From positions 23,527,668 to 23,591,667 of the forward strand of contig NC_089234.1 in assembly GCF_963924675.1 (NCBI RefSeq): a stretch of 64,000 nucleotides of DNA, in the 5' to 3' direction. A program made the translations under genes and the position numbers. Below the pieces are notes generated by a model. It was not told the DNA's origin. It saw only the letters and a program-made list of their open reading frames with translations, and made no database searches. Positions 1 through 11,344 of this stretch are shown here, piece after piece. This stretch comes from Phocoena phocoena (lineage: Eukaryota; Chordata; Mammalia; Artiodactyla; Phocoenidae). Numbering within the stretch: the first letter of the stretch is position 1; the number at the start of each line of letters is the position of its first letter.

Positions 1-590
1 TCCATTTCTCTAGGAGGTGGGTCAAAAAGGATCTTGCTGTGATTTATGTCATAGAGTGTTCTGCCTATGTTTTCCTCTAAGAGTTTGATGGTGTCTGGCC
101 TTATATTTAGGTCTTTAATCCATTTTGAGCTTATTTTTGTGTATGGTGTTAGGGAGTGTTCTAATTTCATTCTTTTACATGTACCTGTCCAGTTTTCCCA
201 GCACCACTTATTGAAGAGGCTGTCCTTTCTCCACTGTACATTCCTGACTCCTTTGTCAAAGATAAGGTGACCATATGTGTGCAAGTTTATTTCTGAGCTT
301 TCTATCCTGCTCCATTGATCTATATTTCTGTTTTTGTGCCAGTACCATACTGTCATGATTACTGTAGCTTTGTAGTAGAGTCTGAAGTCAGGGAGCCTGA
401 TTCCTCCAGCTCTGTTCTTCATTCTCAAGATTGCTTTGGCTATTCGGGGTCTCTTGTGTTTCCATACAAATTGTGACATTTTTTGTTCTAGTTCTGTGAA
501 AAATGCCAGTGGTAGTTTGATAGGGATTGCATTGAATCTGTAGATTGCTCTGGGTAGTAGAGTCATTTTAACAATGTTGATTCTTCCAAT
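1..590 (-). pseudogene. L1 ORF2 C-terminal remnant
   Basis: Minus-strand sequence collinear with the region of the second antisense L1 at about 47390-48000, which encodes the part of ORF2p following the reverse transcriptase. Motifs such as a [17 protein letters not shown] segment are recognisable near bases 1-60. No long open frame survives here, so this part is broken. The true C-terminus and 3' UTR lie beyond the window. Confidence 0.8.
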
Positions 591-1403
591 TCAAGAACAT
601 GGTATATTTCTCCATCTCTTTGTATCATCTTTAATTTCTTTCATCAGTGTCTTATAATTTTCTGCATACAGGTCTTTTGACTCCTTAGGTAGGTTTATTC
701 CTAGATATTTTATTCTTTTTGTTGCAGTGGTAAATGGGAGTGTTTTCTTGATTTCACTTTCAGATTTTTCATCATTATTGTATAGGAATGCCAGAGACTT
801 CTGTGCATTAATTTTGTATCCTGCTACTTTACTAAATTCATTGATTAGCTCTAGTAGCTTTCTGGTAGCATCTTTAGGATTCTCTATGTATAGTAACATG
901 TCATCTACAAACAGTGACTGCCTTACTTCTTCTTTTCCGATTTGGATTCCTTTTATTTCCTTTTCTTCTCTGATTGCTGTAGCTAAAACTTCCAAAACTA
1001 TGTTGAATAAGAGTGGTGAGAGTGGGCAACCTTGTCTTGTTCCTGATCTTAGTGGAAATGGTTTCAGTTTTTCACCATTGAGGACAATTTTGGCTGTGGG
1101 TTTGTCATATATGGCCTTTATTATGTTGAGAAAAATTCCCTCTATGCCTACTTTCATTAGGGTTTTTATCATAAATGGGTGTTGAATTTTTTTGAAAGCT
1201 TTCTCTGCATCTATTGAGATGATCATATGGTTTTTCTCCTTCAATTTGTTAATATGGTGTATCAAGTTGATTGATTTGCATATATTGAAGAATCCTTGCA
1301 TTCCTGGAATAAACCCCACTTGATCATGGTGTATGATCCTATTAATGTGCTGTTGGATTCTGTTTGCTAGTATTTTGTTGAGGATTTTTGCATCTATGTT
1401 CAT
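591..1403 (-). pseudogene. L1 ORF2 reverse transcriptase fragment
   Basis: An open frame of 270 residues covering the central L1 reverse transcriptase. Visible motifs are the SIDAEKAF block (residues 63-70), [14 protein letters not shown] (121-134) and the catalytic block FVDD (165-168) followed by an LLYIENP segment. L1 families normally have FADD at the catalytic site, so alanine is replaced by valine while both aspartates remain. The lysine after AEKAF replaces the usual aspartate of the AFDKIQ motif. The usual ORF2p is about 1,275 residues, so this is a fragment of a broken gene. The fingers and linker upstream and the C-terminus downstream are in other frames. Confidence 0.92.
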
Positions 1404-2263
1404 CAGTGATATTGGCCTGTAGTTTTCTTTCTTTGTGACATCCTTGTCTGGTTTTGTTATCAGGGTGATGGTGGCCTTGTAGAATGAGTTTGGGAGTGTT
1501 CCTCCCTCTGTTATATCTTCAACGAGTTTGAGAAGGAAAGGTGTTAGCTCTTCTCTAAATGTTTGATAGAATTCGCCTGTGAAGCCATCTGGCCCTGGCC
1601 TTTTGTTTGTTGGAAGATTTTTAATCAGTTTAAATTTCAGTGCTTGTAAATTGTCTGTTCATATTTTCTATTTCTTCCTGATTCAGTTTTGGCAGGTTGT
1701 GCATTTCTAAGAATTTGTCCATTTCTTCCAGATTGTCCATTTTATTGGCATAGAGTTGCTTTTAGTAATCTCTCATGATCTTTTGTATTTCTGTAGTGTC
1801 AGTTGTTACTTCTCTTTTTTCATTTCTAATTCTATTCAATCTTCTCCCTTTTTTTCTTGATGAGTCTGGCTAATGGTTTATCAATTTGGTTTATCTTCTC
1901 AAAGAACCAGCTTTTAGTTTTACTGAACTTTGCTTACATTTCCTTCGTTACTTTTTCATTTACTTCTGATCTGATCTTTATGATTTCTTTCTTTCTGCTA
2001 ACTTTGGGGGTTTTTTCTTCTTTCTCTAATTGCTTTAGGTGCAAGGTTAGCTTGTTTATTCGAGATGTTTCCTGTTTCTTAAGGTAGGATTGTATTGCTA
2101 TAAACTTCCCTCTTAGAACTGCTTTTGCGTCATCCCATAGGTTTTAGGTCGTCGTGTCTCCATTGTCATTTGTTTCCAGGTATTTTTGATTTCCTCTTTG
2201 ATTTCTTCAGTGATCACTTCGTTATTAAGTAGTGTATTGTTTAGCCTCCATGTAGTGTATTGT
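1404..2263 (-). pseudogene. L1 ORF2 linker between endonuclease and RT, degraded
   Basis: This minus-strand stretch links the endonuclease to the RT in normal L1 order and still reads as L1 by nucleotide similarity. It has no open frame above 60 residues, so it carries several stops or frameshifts. The upstream edge is the 23 bp tandem repeat that ends the endonuclease frame. Confidence 0.75.
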
Positions 2264-2298
2264 TTAGCCTCCATGTAGTGTATTGTTTAGGCTCCATG
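2230..2298. repeat. 3 x 23 bp tandem repeat inside L1 ORF2
   Basis: Three head-to-tail copies of a 23 bp unit beginning TAGTGTATTGTTTAG occupy 2230-2252, 2253-2275 and 2276-2298, with a single C/G difference in the last. An ordinary L1 has one copy here. The added 46 bp is not a multiple of three, so it shifts the ORF2 frame, and the endonuclease frame ends at a TAA inside the second copy. Confidence 0.95.
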
Positions 2299-3010
2299 TG
2301 TTTGTACTTTTTACAGATCTTTTCCTGTAATTGATATCTAGTCTCATAGCATTGTGGTCAGAAAAGATACTTGATACAATTTCAATTTTCTTAAATTTAC
2401 CAAGGCTTGATTTGTGACCCAAGATATGATCTATCCTGGAGAATGTTCCATGAGCACTTGAGAAAAATGTGTATTCTGTTGTTCTTGGGTGGAATGTCCT
2501 ATGAATATCAATTAAGTCCATCTTGTTTAATGTATCATTTAAAGCTTGTGTTTCCTTATTTGTTTTCATTTTGGATGATCTGTCCATTGTTGAAAGTGGG
2601 GTGTTAAAGTCCCCTAGTATGAATGTGTTACTGTCGATTTCCCCTTTTACGGCTGTTAGTATTTGCCTTATGTACTGAGGTGCTCCTATGTTGGGTGCAT
2701 AAATATTTGCAATTGTTATATCTTCTTCTTGGACTGAGCCCTTGATCATTCTGTAGTGTCCTTCTTTGTGTCTTCTAATAGTCTTTATTTTAAAGTCTAT
2801 TTTGTCTGATATGAGAATTGCTAGTCCATCTTTATTTTGATTTCCATTTGCATGGAATATCTTTTTCCATCCCCTTACTTTCAGTCTGTATGTGTCTCTA
2901 GGTCTGAAGTGGGTCTCTTGTAGACAGCATATATATGGGTCTTGTTTTTGTATCCATTCAGCCAATCTGTGTCTTTTGGTGGGAGCATTAAATCCATTTA
3001 CATTTCAGGT
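2264..3010 (-). pseudogene. L1 ORF2 endonuclease domain
   Basis: The open frame 2965-2264 gives 233 residues of the APE-like endonuclease that nicks target DNA in L1 retrotransposition. Visible catalytic landmarks are CCLQETH (glutamate at residue 17), an LGDFNTPLS segment at about residues 116-125, an SRIDHILG segment, and FSDHNAM near the C-terminal end. The same frame appears to extend upstream to about 3010, where an L1-like NGLN(A)PTKR start region lies. The frame stops within the 23 bp tandem repeat, so the endonuclease is cut off from the RT. Confidence 0.92.
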
Positions 3011-3227
3011 AATTGTCGATATGCATGTTCCTATTCCCATATTCTTAATTGTTTTGTGTTTGTTATTGTAGGTCTTTTCCTTCTATTGTGTTTCCTGCCT
3101 AGAGAAGTTCCTTTAGCATTTATTGTAAAGCTGGTTTGGTGGTGCTGAACTCTCTGAGCTTTTGCTTGTCTGTAAGGTTTTTAATTTCTCCATCAAATCT
3201 GAATGAGAACCTTGCTGGGTAGAGTAA

Positions 3228-4228
3228 TCATGGTTGTAGGTTTTTCTCCTTCATCACTTTAAGTATGTCCTGCCACTCCCTTCTGGCTTGCAGAGTTTCT
3301 GCTGAAAGATCAGCTGATAACCTTATGGGGATTCCCTTGTGTGTTATTTGTTGTTTTTCCCTTGCTGCTTTTAATATGCTTTCTTTGTATTTAATTTTTG
3401 ACAGTTTGATTAATATGTGTCTTGGTGTATTTCTCCTTGTATTTATCCTGTATGGGACTCTCTGTGCTTCCTGGACTTGATTAACTATTTCCTTTCCCAT
3501 ATTAGGGAAGTTTTCAACTATAATCTCTTCAAATATTTTCTCAGTCCCCTTCTTTTCTCTTCTTCCTCTGGGACCCCTATAATTCGAATGTTGGTACATT
3601 TAATGTTGTCCCAGAGGTCCCTGAGACTGTCCTCAGTTCTTTTCATTCTTTTTTCTTTATTCTGCTCTGCAGTAGTTATTTCCACTATTTTATCTTCCAG
3701 GTCAGTTATCCGTTCTTCTGCCTCAGTTATTCTGCTATTGATCCAATCTAGAGTATTTTTAATTTCATTTATTGTGCTGTTCATCGTTGCTTGTTTCATC
3801 TTTAGTTATTCTAGGTCCTTGTTAAATGTTTCTTGCATTTTGTCTATTCTATTTCCAAGAGTTTGGATCATCTTTACTATCATTATTCTGAATTCTTTTT
3901 TAGGTAGACTGCCTATTTCTTCTTCATTTGTTAGGTCTGGTGGGGTTTTTTTTCGTTTTGTTTTCTTTGTTTGTTTTTGCGGTACGCGGGCCTCTCACCA
4001 CTGTGGCCTCTCCCATTGCGGAGCACAGGCTCTGGACGTGCAGGCCCAGCGGCCATGGCCCATGGGCCCTGCCGCTCCGTGGCATGCGGGATCCTCCCGG
4101 GCCAGGGCACAAACCCGCGTCCCCTGCATCGGCAGGCGGACTCCCAACCACTGTGCCACCAGGGAAGCCTGGTCTGGTGGGTTTTTATCTTGGTCCTTCA
4201 TCTGCTGTGTGTTTTTCTGTCTTCTCAT
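3228..4228 (-). pseudogene. L1 ORF1, split by a SINE and a frameshift
   Basis: ORF1p is the L1 RNA-binding chaperone of about 300-340 residues. The N-terminus starts at 4228 with MRRQKNTQQMKDQDKN and is interrupted after about 18 codons by the SINE at 3947-4170. Downstream, 3799-3518 encodes the coiled coil (heptad-like INSRITEAEERITDLEDKI) and the start of the RRM (NIRIIGVPE). The frame 3599-3228 holds the rest of the RRM and the C-terminal domain, ending near a KVMKEKNLQP segment. The two downstream pieces overlap in different frames, which shows a frameshift at about 3520-3600. Confidence 0.9.
3947..4170 (-). mobile_element. CHR-type SINE (short form) inside L1 ORF1
   Basis: A reversed tRNA-derived SINE with its oligo(A) tail at the left, reading as a T-rich run on the plus strand, and a Pol III-type head at the right. 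It is flanked by an imperfect duplication of the L1 target, GGTCTGGTGGGGTTT at about 3935-3949 and GGTCTGGTGGGTTTT at 4171-4185. It inserted after the L1 did and split ORF1. Confidence 0.92.
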
Positions 4229-5395
4229 TTTGCTTATCTTACTGTGTTTGGGGTCTCCTTTTTGCAGGCTGCTGGTTGTAGTTCCCGTTGTTTTTGGTGT
4301 CTGTCCCCAGTGGCTAAAGTTGTTTCAGTGGGTTGTGTAGACTTCCTGGTGGAGGGGACTAGTGCCTGTATTCTGGTGGATGAGGCTGGATCTTGTCTTT
4401 CTGGTGGGCAGGTCCACGTCTGGTGGTGTGTTTTGGGGTGTCTATGGACTTATTATGATTTTAGGCAGCCTTTCTGCTAATGGGTGGGGTTGTGTTCCTG
4501 TCAGCTAGTTGTTTGGCATAGGGTGTCCAGCACTGTAGCCTGCTGGTCATTGAGTGAAGCTGTGTGCTGGTGTCGAGATGGAGATCTCTGGGAGATTTTC
4601 GCTGTTTGATATTATGTGGAGCTGGGAGGTCTCTTGTGTACCAGTGTCCTAAAGCTGGCTCTCCCACCTCAGAGGCACAGCACTGACTCCTGGCTGTAGC
4701 ATCAAGATACTTTCATCCACACGGCTCAGAATAAAAGGGAGAAAAAGTAGAAAGAAAGGAAGAAAGAAAGAAAGAGGATAAATTAAAATAAAATTATTAA
4801 AGTAAAAAATAATTATTAAGAAAAAAAAAATTTTTAAAGAAAACAAAAATCAGAAAAACGGACGGATAGAACCCTAAGACAAATGGTGAAAGCAAAGCTA
4901 TACAGACAAAATCTCACACAGAAGCATACACATATACACTCAGAAAAAGAGGAAAAGGGGAAAAAGTCATAAATCTTGCTCTCAAGGTCCACTTCCTCAA
5001 TTTGGGATGACTCGTTGTCTATTCAGGTATTCCACAGATGCAGGGTACATCAAGTTGATTGTGGAGCTTTAATCCGCTGCTCCTGAGGCCGCTGGGAGAG
5101 GTTTCCCTTTCTCTTCTTTGTTCTCACGGCTCACAGGGGCTCAGCTTTGGATTTGGCCCCGCCTCTGCGTGTAGGTCGCCAGAGGGCGTCTGTTCTTCGC
5201 TCAGACAGGACGGGGTTAAAGGAGCTGCTGACTCGGGGGCTCTGGCTCACTCAGGCAGGGGGAAGGGAGGGGTGCGGATGTGGGGCGGGCCTGCGGCGGC
5301 AGAGGCCAGAGGGACGTTACACTAGCCTGAGGCGCGCCGTCTGTTCTCCCGGGGAAGTTGTCCCTGGATCACAGGACCAGAGCTCAGGATCTTAA
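4229..5395 (-). promoter_or_regulatory. L1 5' UTR / internal promoter region
   Basis: On the minus strand this lies upstream of the ORF1 start at 4228. It contains an A/T-rich stretch (about 4735-4860) and a GC- and CpG-rich distal part (about 5080-5350) as expected of a LINE 5' UTR. L1 5' UTRs carry an internal Pol II promoter; activity here is inferred from family knowledge only. The outer limit near 5395 is where similarity to L1-like sequence seems to end. Confidence 0.7.
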
Positions 5396-6363
5396 TCACC
5401 ATGTACAGCTCCCTTTTTAGACAGGATGTAGTTTTGGGTATATTTATTTAGGGTTCTATTGAGGCAACTAGTGGAGATCTTGAGAAGGCAGAGAGATGTG
5501 TGTGTGTGTGTGTGTAGTATATTTATGTGTATATATTTGCATATATATTTCAAATTTTTCTTGTGAGATAATTTAGAATTGTAACTATCATCTTTTTTAT
5601 AGGTCAGAATTTCAAAAAAAGGGCATTTGATTGAGTCATGAATCTAAATTATGTCTCACAAGGAAATTCTGGGAGCCAATTCAGATGTCAAGGCATTGGG
5701 GGTTCTTTTTAATGGAAATGATCCGATAAATAATAAACACATTGAGCATGTATTATGTGACTGACCTAAACCTAGGCCCTTTATATGCGTTATCTCCATC
5801 TAAGACTAACTTTATTATAATTTATTGTTACCTTCACTTGATAGATAAATGTTCAAGTCCTAAAGAGGCAATTTGCTGGAGATAACACAGCTTCACTTGC
5901 AGAAATGAAGTCTGTGTGCACAGTTTGCAGGGGTATGAGGTGGAGTCCCTCTTCCCAGGTCACCTTTGGCGGCCTAATGAGGGCATCTGAGTGTGGCACT
6001 GCTCAGAGAGTCCTCTGGGTCCAGAGCAAGTCCCCTGGTGAGTGGTACAGGCGGGTTCCCCAGTCCTCTCCAGGCACGGCCCTGGCCAAAAAATTGCTGG
6101 TTTTCCTCCTTACTCTGGATGAGCGTGATACGACTTTCCTTTCAAGAGCTGTGCTAAGGCTCCCCACCCCAGTACACTGACAAGGAGCCTTGTACTTCTC
6201 TGCCCTCATCTTGACCTCCCTCCATGTGACTAGGTAAACAAGCAAGAATAAACATAAAACAAGCAAACATATAAAACAAACACACAATATATATATCCTT
6301 AGTGCTTCTGGATTTGTAATAACTTCCCCAAAGACTTCATGGATAAAACAACTCAACTGGTAA
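5396..6363. other. Gene-free stretch with a TG microsatellite and a MIR
   Basis: No coding region recognised. A short (TG)9 run lies at 5497-5514, and a MIR at about 5740-5900. The open frames at about 5905-6390 have no recognisable domain and no codon-level support. Confidence 0.6.
5740..5900 (-). repeat. MIR SINE remnant
   Basis: Diverged sequence in the MIR order: a GAGCATGTATTATGTG-like segment, then a TTATCTCC-like segment, then a degraded form of the 'ACAGATGAGGAAACTGAG' block read in reverse. Ends are approximate. Confidence 0.6.
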
Positions 6364-7340
6364 GAATCATTCATTCCTGCATTCATTGACTTTGCTTTAT
6401 ATATTGATTATCAACTAGAGCCTGTTCTGGGTTTTGGGGATTACAGTGGGGAACAAAACAGGATTACAGTGGGGAAGAAAACATAACTCTTTCATGGACC
6501 TCATATTCTAGTTGGGAGGTGATATGATAATTAAATATATATCTAACAGTGATAAATGCCATGGAAAAAAGCAAGCAGGTAAGTACAAAAAGAAAGCAGG
6601 AGAGCCAGGCCAGGTGCTATTTTAACAGGGGGTCGGGAAAAGGCTATCTCTCTGATATATTTGGGCAGAAATTTGAAAGTAGTGAAGGGCTAACCTACAT
6701 ACTTACCCAAGGAAAGAACATTCCAGGAAGTATTTCAGCAAGTGCAAAAGCCCTGAGGTTGAAGTTTGCTTATCATATGCAAGGAAGATAAAGGAGGCAG
6801 AGTGAACAGATGGGAGAAGAGGATGACGCCAGGGAAGTGATGGCACGGGAAGCAGGGAGATCACCTGATGCTTTGTAGGGCAAAGCAAGGACTTTGCCTT
6901 TACTTGCATATGGGAAACGACCTGAAGGTTTTGAACAGGGTGGTCACATGATCTGACATTTTAACAGGCTCCTCCTGGCTGCTATGCTGGGAAGAGACTT
7001 TCGCAAGCTGGGAGGTGTTACCAGGCAGAAACAGGGTTTCCGGTTAAGAAGTGATGGTGATGATCCACATGCGAAATGAAGGTGTCATGGCCCAGACTGG
7101 TGGTGATGGAGGTGACAAAAAGGAGTCAGCTCTAGATGTATTTTGAAGACAGAACCAATAGGATTTGCCAACGGACTGGCTGTGAAAAGTAGGAGAAGAA
7201 AAGATCATCCAAGATTTCTGGCCTGAGCCATCAGTGATGGGGAATGGAATGTGAGATCTCAGTTTTGGACGTGTTAACTTTGAGATGCCTATCAGATATC
7301 AAAAAGGAGGTGTTGAGTAGACAAGGTTATTTATAGTCTG
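6364..7340 (+). repeat. Ancient mammalian interspersed repeat, family not named
   Basis: Runs from an ATTCATTCCTGCATTCATTG start through a TTCTGGGTTTTGGGGATTACAG-like block, AAGAACATTCCAGGA, GTGCAAAAGCCCTGAGG, GGTCACATGATCTGACATT and CCTGGCTGCTATG. These blocks recur in the same order in an old mammalian repeat, and related blocks appear in this window near 12430-13090 and 56020-56830. I cannot assign the family name without a library. It includes a small local duplication at about 6438-6483. Confidence 0.6.
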
Positions 7341-7479
7341 TGGTTTAGAAGAGAGGTCCTGGCAAGAAATAAAAGTGTCTCATCTTTAGAGTACTGATAG
7401 TATTTAAAGCTACGTCACTAAATGTACTTAGAAAGAAAATATAATTAAAATGTGAATAATATGTGTAATATACATTAGC

Positions 7480-7660
7480 TTAAGGAATCTTACATTAGCT
7501 CTGCAAAGTAGGTGGTATTTATCTCATTTTACAAATGAGAAATGCAGCAAGGTCGAGGGACTTACCTAATTTAATTCAAGTAGGAAATGACAAAGTGGAT
7601 CTCAAATCCAAGACCCCTGGTTTCAAACCACACTCCTTCAGTGTAAATGCATTGATCATT
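7480..7660 (-). repeat. MIR SINE remnant
   Basis: Contains TTATCTCATTTTACAAATGAGAAATG-like and AGGGACTTACCTAA-like blocks, then a diverged 'CTCAAATCCAAGACCC' head: the reversed MIR order. Ends approximate. Confidence 0.7.
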
Positions 7661-8576
7661 GTGTGCTCTGGACACCACAGCTTCTCCTAAGTACATGTTC
7701 TTTTCTCACCTGAGTTGGGAAGTGTTCTTAGGCACCAACCCCCTTATGTGCAAAACATTTGAGAGAGGCTGCTGAAGGGTAAGAACCATTGCTTTAACAT
7801 CCTCAGCCCATCTCCTTTCACACTGAGTCCCCTGCCTTGCAAAGTACCCAGGAGGGACCGCGAGAAAGGAGGCCACTGGAGCTGAATGATTTTGTTGCAG
7901 AAAGAAATGACCAAAGAGTTTTATGCACATCCCAAAGCTGAACCTCCCTAAAGTTTATAGCTGATGCTAAAAGGCCAGGCTTACCCTAGAGGCTGCTGTG
8001 AGTAACGGGATGCAGGACTGGTAGTAGAACACGTCTGACTCCCTGGAGGTGGTGCCATGTGTGGCAGGGCTGCTTCCAGCCCAGTCTCTCCAGCGGCGGC
8101 TCCCTTTGCTTCCTAACCTGGATTGCCTTGTGGGATTCTTGGGTTTGGTTGATTATACCTCTCTCTCTTTCTCCTGAGTGCACCAGTTTTTAGTGTTCAC
8201 AGCTCTTAATTAATATAGACCTCTCTCCCTGAACAGCTGCTGGCATCTTTAGTGACATTATGGATTTTCTTTCTCAATTGCTCTGGAGCCACCCCGAGGC
8301 TATTAATTTGGGCTATTGGCCTTGGATGATTTCAAAACCCATATTGATAATGCTGAGGCTGTGCTGGCTGCCTGCTACATGGGCTGTAAGTAAACAAGTG
8401 GTAGCCTTCTCTGTTATTTCTGCTGCAGCCTGAGTTTTCTGGGGTGCTCCCTGGGAGCCAAGCTAGGTCAGGTCACTGTTATAGGAATCCTGCTCCACAA
8501 TTTGGAGCCAATATCTGGCTTTCACAATGGTAAAAATAACACTAATCATAATGACAATAATGATAAATTAACATAT
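7661..8576. other. Unique, gene-free stretch
   Basis: No repeat or coding sequence recognised. The part 8200-8530 has features sometimes seen in conserved noncoding DNA: homeodomain-like ATTA cores and a GTAAACA forkhead-like core at about 8390. This is only suggestive. Confidence 0.5.
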
Positions 8577-9035
8577 AGGCAGACCTCAGAGATTGTGGGG
8601 TCTGTTCTAGACCACCATGGTAAAGCAAATATTGCAATAAAGCAAGTCACATAAATTCTTTGGCTTCCCAGTGCATATAAAAGTTATGTTTACACCATAC
8701 TGTAGTCTATTAAGTGTGCAATAGCTTTTTGTCTAAAGAGAATACATACTTTAATAAAAAATTATTTCTAAAAAATGACAAAACAATTAAAATAGTAACA
8801 TCAAAGATCATTGATCACAGATCACCATAACAAATATAATAATAAAGAACAAGTTTGAAATATCATGACAACTACCAAAATGTGACACAGAGACATGAAG
8901 TGAGCAGATGGTATTGGAAAAATGACTGGGATAGATATGCTAGACATAGGGCTGCCACAACTTTCAATTCATAAAAAAATGCAGTAGCTAAGAAGTGCAA
9001 TTAAGTGAAGAGCAATAAAATGAGCTATGTCTATA
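8577..9035 (+). mobile_element. Internally deleted Tigger (Tc1/mariner) DNA transposon
   Basis: The left end TAGGCAGACCTCAGAGATT, the AAAGCAAATATTGCAATAAAG block, the CACCATACTGTAGTCTATT block and a right end ending AATGAGCTATGTCTATA match the termini of the Tigger1 group. The transposase-coding centre is missing: the left part joins directly to the right part near 8770-8790. It is non-autonomous and old. TA dinucleotides flank both ends, as expected for the family, but the divergence makes exact ends uncertain. Confidence 0.8.
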
Positions 9036-9091
9036 GTAAATGAACAATATTTTATTACTAATAATGTTAATTAGTATTGATTAATAATAAA

Positions 9092-10774
9092 AGAGGTAAA
9101 AGACCTGTACTTGGAAAATTATAAGACACTGATGAAAAAAATTGAAGATGACACAAACAGATGGAAAGATATACCATGTTCATGGATTGCAAGAGTTAAT
9201 ATTGTTAAAATGACCATACTACCTAAGACAATCTACAGATTCAATGCAATCCCTGTCAAAATACCAAGGGCATTTTTCACAGAACTAGAACAAATTATTT
9301 TAAAATTGCTATGGAAACACAAAAGACTTCAAATAGACAAAACAAACTTAAGAAAGAACAGAGCTAGAGGAATGATGCTCCCTGGCTTCGGACTATATTA
9401 CAAAGCTACAGTAATCAGTATGGTACTGGCACAAAAACAGACACACAGATCAATGGAACAGAATAGAGAGCCCAGAAATAAGAGCACACACTTACGGTCA
9501 ATTAATCTGCCACAAAGAAGGAGAGAATACACAACAGAGAAAAGACAGTCTCTTCAATAAGTGGTGCTGGGAAAACTGGACAACTACATGTAAAAGAATG
9601 TTAAACATTCTCTAACACCATATACAGAAATAAATTCAAAATGGATTAAAGACCTAAATGTAGGACCAGAAACCATAAAATTCCTAGAAGAAAACATAAG
9701 TGGAACACTCTTAGTCATAAATCATAGCAATATTATTTTGGATCTATCTCTTAAAGCAAAGGAAACAAAAGCAAAAATAAACAAATGGGACCTAATTAAA
9801 CTTAAAAGCTTTTGCACAGCAAAGGAAACCAGGGACAAAATGAAAAGACAACCTACTGAATGGGAGAAAATATTTGCAAATGATATGACTGAGAAGGGGT
9901 TACTATCCAAAATATATAAATAGACAGCTCATACAATTAAAGGGCAAAAAGACAGCCTGATTAAGGAATGGGCAGAGGACCTGGATGGACATTTTTCCAG
10001 GGGGAACAGGTGGATGGCTGACAGACACATGAAAAATCATCGATATCGTTAATCATCAGGTGTTAGTGAGGACGTGAAGAAGAGAAAACTTGTATATATT
10101 GTTGGTGGGAATGTAGATTGGTATAGCCACCATGGAAGGCAGTATGGAGGATTCTCAAAAAACTAAGAATAGAATTTCCATATCATCAAGCAATTCCACA
10201 CCTGCGTATATATTTGAAAAAACAAAAACACTAATTTGAAAAAATATATGCATCCCAATGTTCATGGTGTCATTGTTTATAGTTGCCAGGATATGAAGGC
10301 AACCTAAATGTCCATCAACATACACAACAGAATATTACTCAGCCATAAAAGGGAATGAAATTTTGCCATTTGCAACAGCACGGAGGGACTTGAAGGATAT
10401 TATGGTAAGTGGAATAAGTCAGAGAAAGACAAATACTGTATGATATCACTTATATGTGGAACCTAAAAAATAAAACAAACTAATGAATATAACAAAAAAG
10501 AAACAGATTCACAGATATAGAGAACAAACTAGCGGTTACCGGTGGGGAGAGGGAAGTGGAGAGGGGCAGGATAGGGGTAGGGGATTAAGAGGTACAAATT
10601 ATTATGTATAAAATAAATAAGCTACAAGGATATATTATATAACCCAGGGAATATAGCCAATATTTATAATAATATAAATGGAGTATAAGCTTTAAAAATT
10701 GTGAATCACTATGTTGTATACCTTTAACTTACATAATATTGTACATTAACTATACCTCAATAAAAAAATTTATC
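9092..10774 (+). mobile_element. 5'-truncated L1, sense, older copy
   Basis: About 1.7 kb of L1 ORF2 3' part plus 3' UTR, ending in a TACCTCAATAAAAAAA tail. Flanked by a 12 bp duplication with one mismatch: ATTAATAATAAA at 9080-9091 and ATTAACAATAAA at 10775-10786. The many stops show it is older than the antisense copies. Confidence 0.85.
9111..9923 (+). pseudogene. L1 ORF2 C-terminal remnant
   Basis: Two open pieces survive. The first (9111-9560) reads METYKTLMKK-like residues through [22 protein letters not shown] and [11 protein letters not shown], which is the standard post-RT region of L1 ORF2p. The second (9738-9923) reads [21 protein letters not shown] and EWEKIFAND. The pieces are separated by stops, so this is a dead ORF2 tail. 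Confidence 0.88.
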
Positions 10775-10840
10775 ATTAACAATAAATATTTTTGTTTTAA
10801 CAATAAATAATTTAAATAAATGGGGCATCTGCTTCTATGA

Positions 10841-11060
10841 TAATTCATTTATTAACTACTACTTGTGAGGCACTGTGCTAAGTAAGCAATTATAATTTTT
10901 TCATTGAATCCTCATACTTTCTCTAGGAGAGTTTATTATTATCACCATTTTACAGGTGAGAAATCCCAAGTTAGAAAATTTATGCAATCTGCCCCATCAC
11001 ACAGTAACTGTCCAGGGCTCAAACCTGCATCTGTCCGAGTCCCAACCCAGTGCTCTTGGT
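10841..11060 (-). repeat. MIR SINE
   Basis: Reversed MIR with GGCACTGTGCTAAGTAAG, ATCACCATTTTACAGGTGAG and ACAGTAACTGTCCAGGGCTC blocks, followed by the head region CAGTGCTCTTGG. Well preserved for this family. Confidence 0.75.
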
Positions 11061-11344
11061 TTCAGATGTTAGTCCTACAGATTGCCTGATTCCCAACCAC
11101 TTGAAGGGACTAGTTAATATACAGATTATCACAATCCATTCTAGACCCATTCATCGGAAGTTCTGTGGCAGACCCCAACATCTGCAGTAGTAACAAGCTC
11201 TCCAAATGATACTCACATATGGCCCAATCTGGTAACCTCTGTGTAACTTCTTTGACCACTACTTTTTTCAAAGTGTGGGCTCTTGGACAGGGCTGCTTGG
11301 CTATGAAGCCCAAGTTCATCACTTATTTGCTGTATATCATTAAC

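Larger units (their letters stand above)
1..5395 (-). mobile_element. LINE-1, near full length, antisense, 3' end outside window
   Basis: Read on the minus strand, this has the L1 order 5' UTR (about 5395-4229), ORF1 (4228-3228), ORF2 endonuclease (about 3010-2264) and reverse transcriptase (1403-591), then the ORF2 C-terminal region running off base 1. The nucleotide sequence closely matches the other antisense L1 at 46201-48766 where they overlap, so both belong to one fairly young family. It cannot move by itself: ORF1 is split by a SINE and a frameshift, and ORF2 by a tandem repeat and further breaks. The target-site duplication cannot be checked because the 3' end is missing. The 5' boundary is approximate. 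Confidence 0.93.

Noticed and set aside
591..1403. L1 reverse transcriptase as an active gene
   Set aside because: The rest of ORF2 is frame-shifted and ORF1 is split, and the FADD motif reads FVDD.
1..2087. Plus-strand frames within the L1 regions, such as 727-1185 and 3417-4340
   Set aside because: Antisense shadows of L1 ORF1, ORF2 and the SINE.
6003..6386. 127-residue minus-strand frame with a hydrophobic stretch
   Set aside because: No family motif; overlaps a plus-strand frame of similar quality and adjacent old repeats, so it is likely chance.
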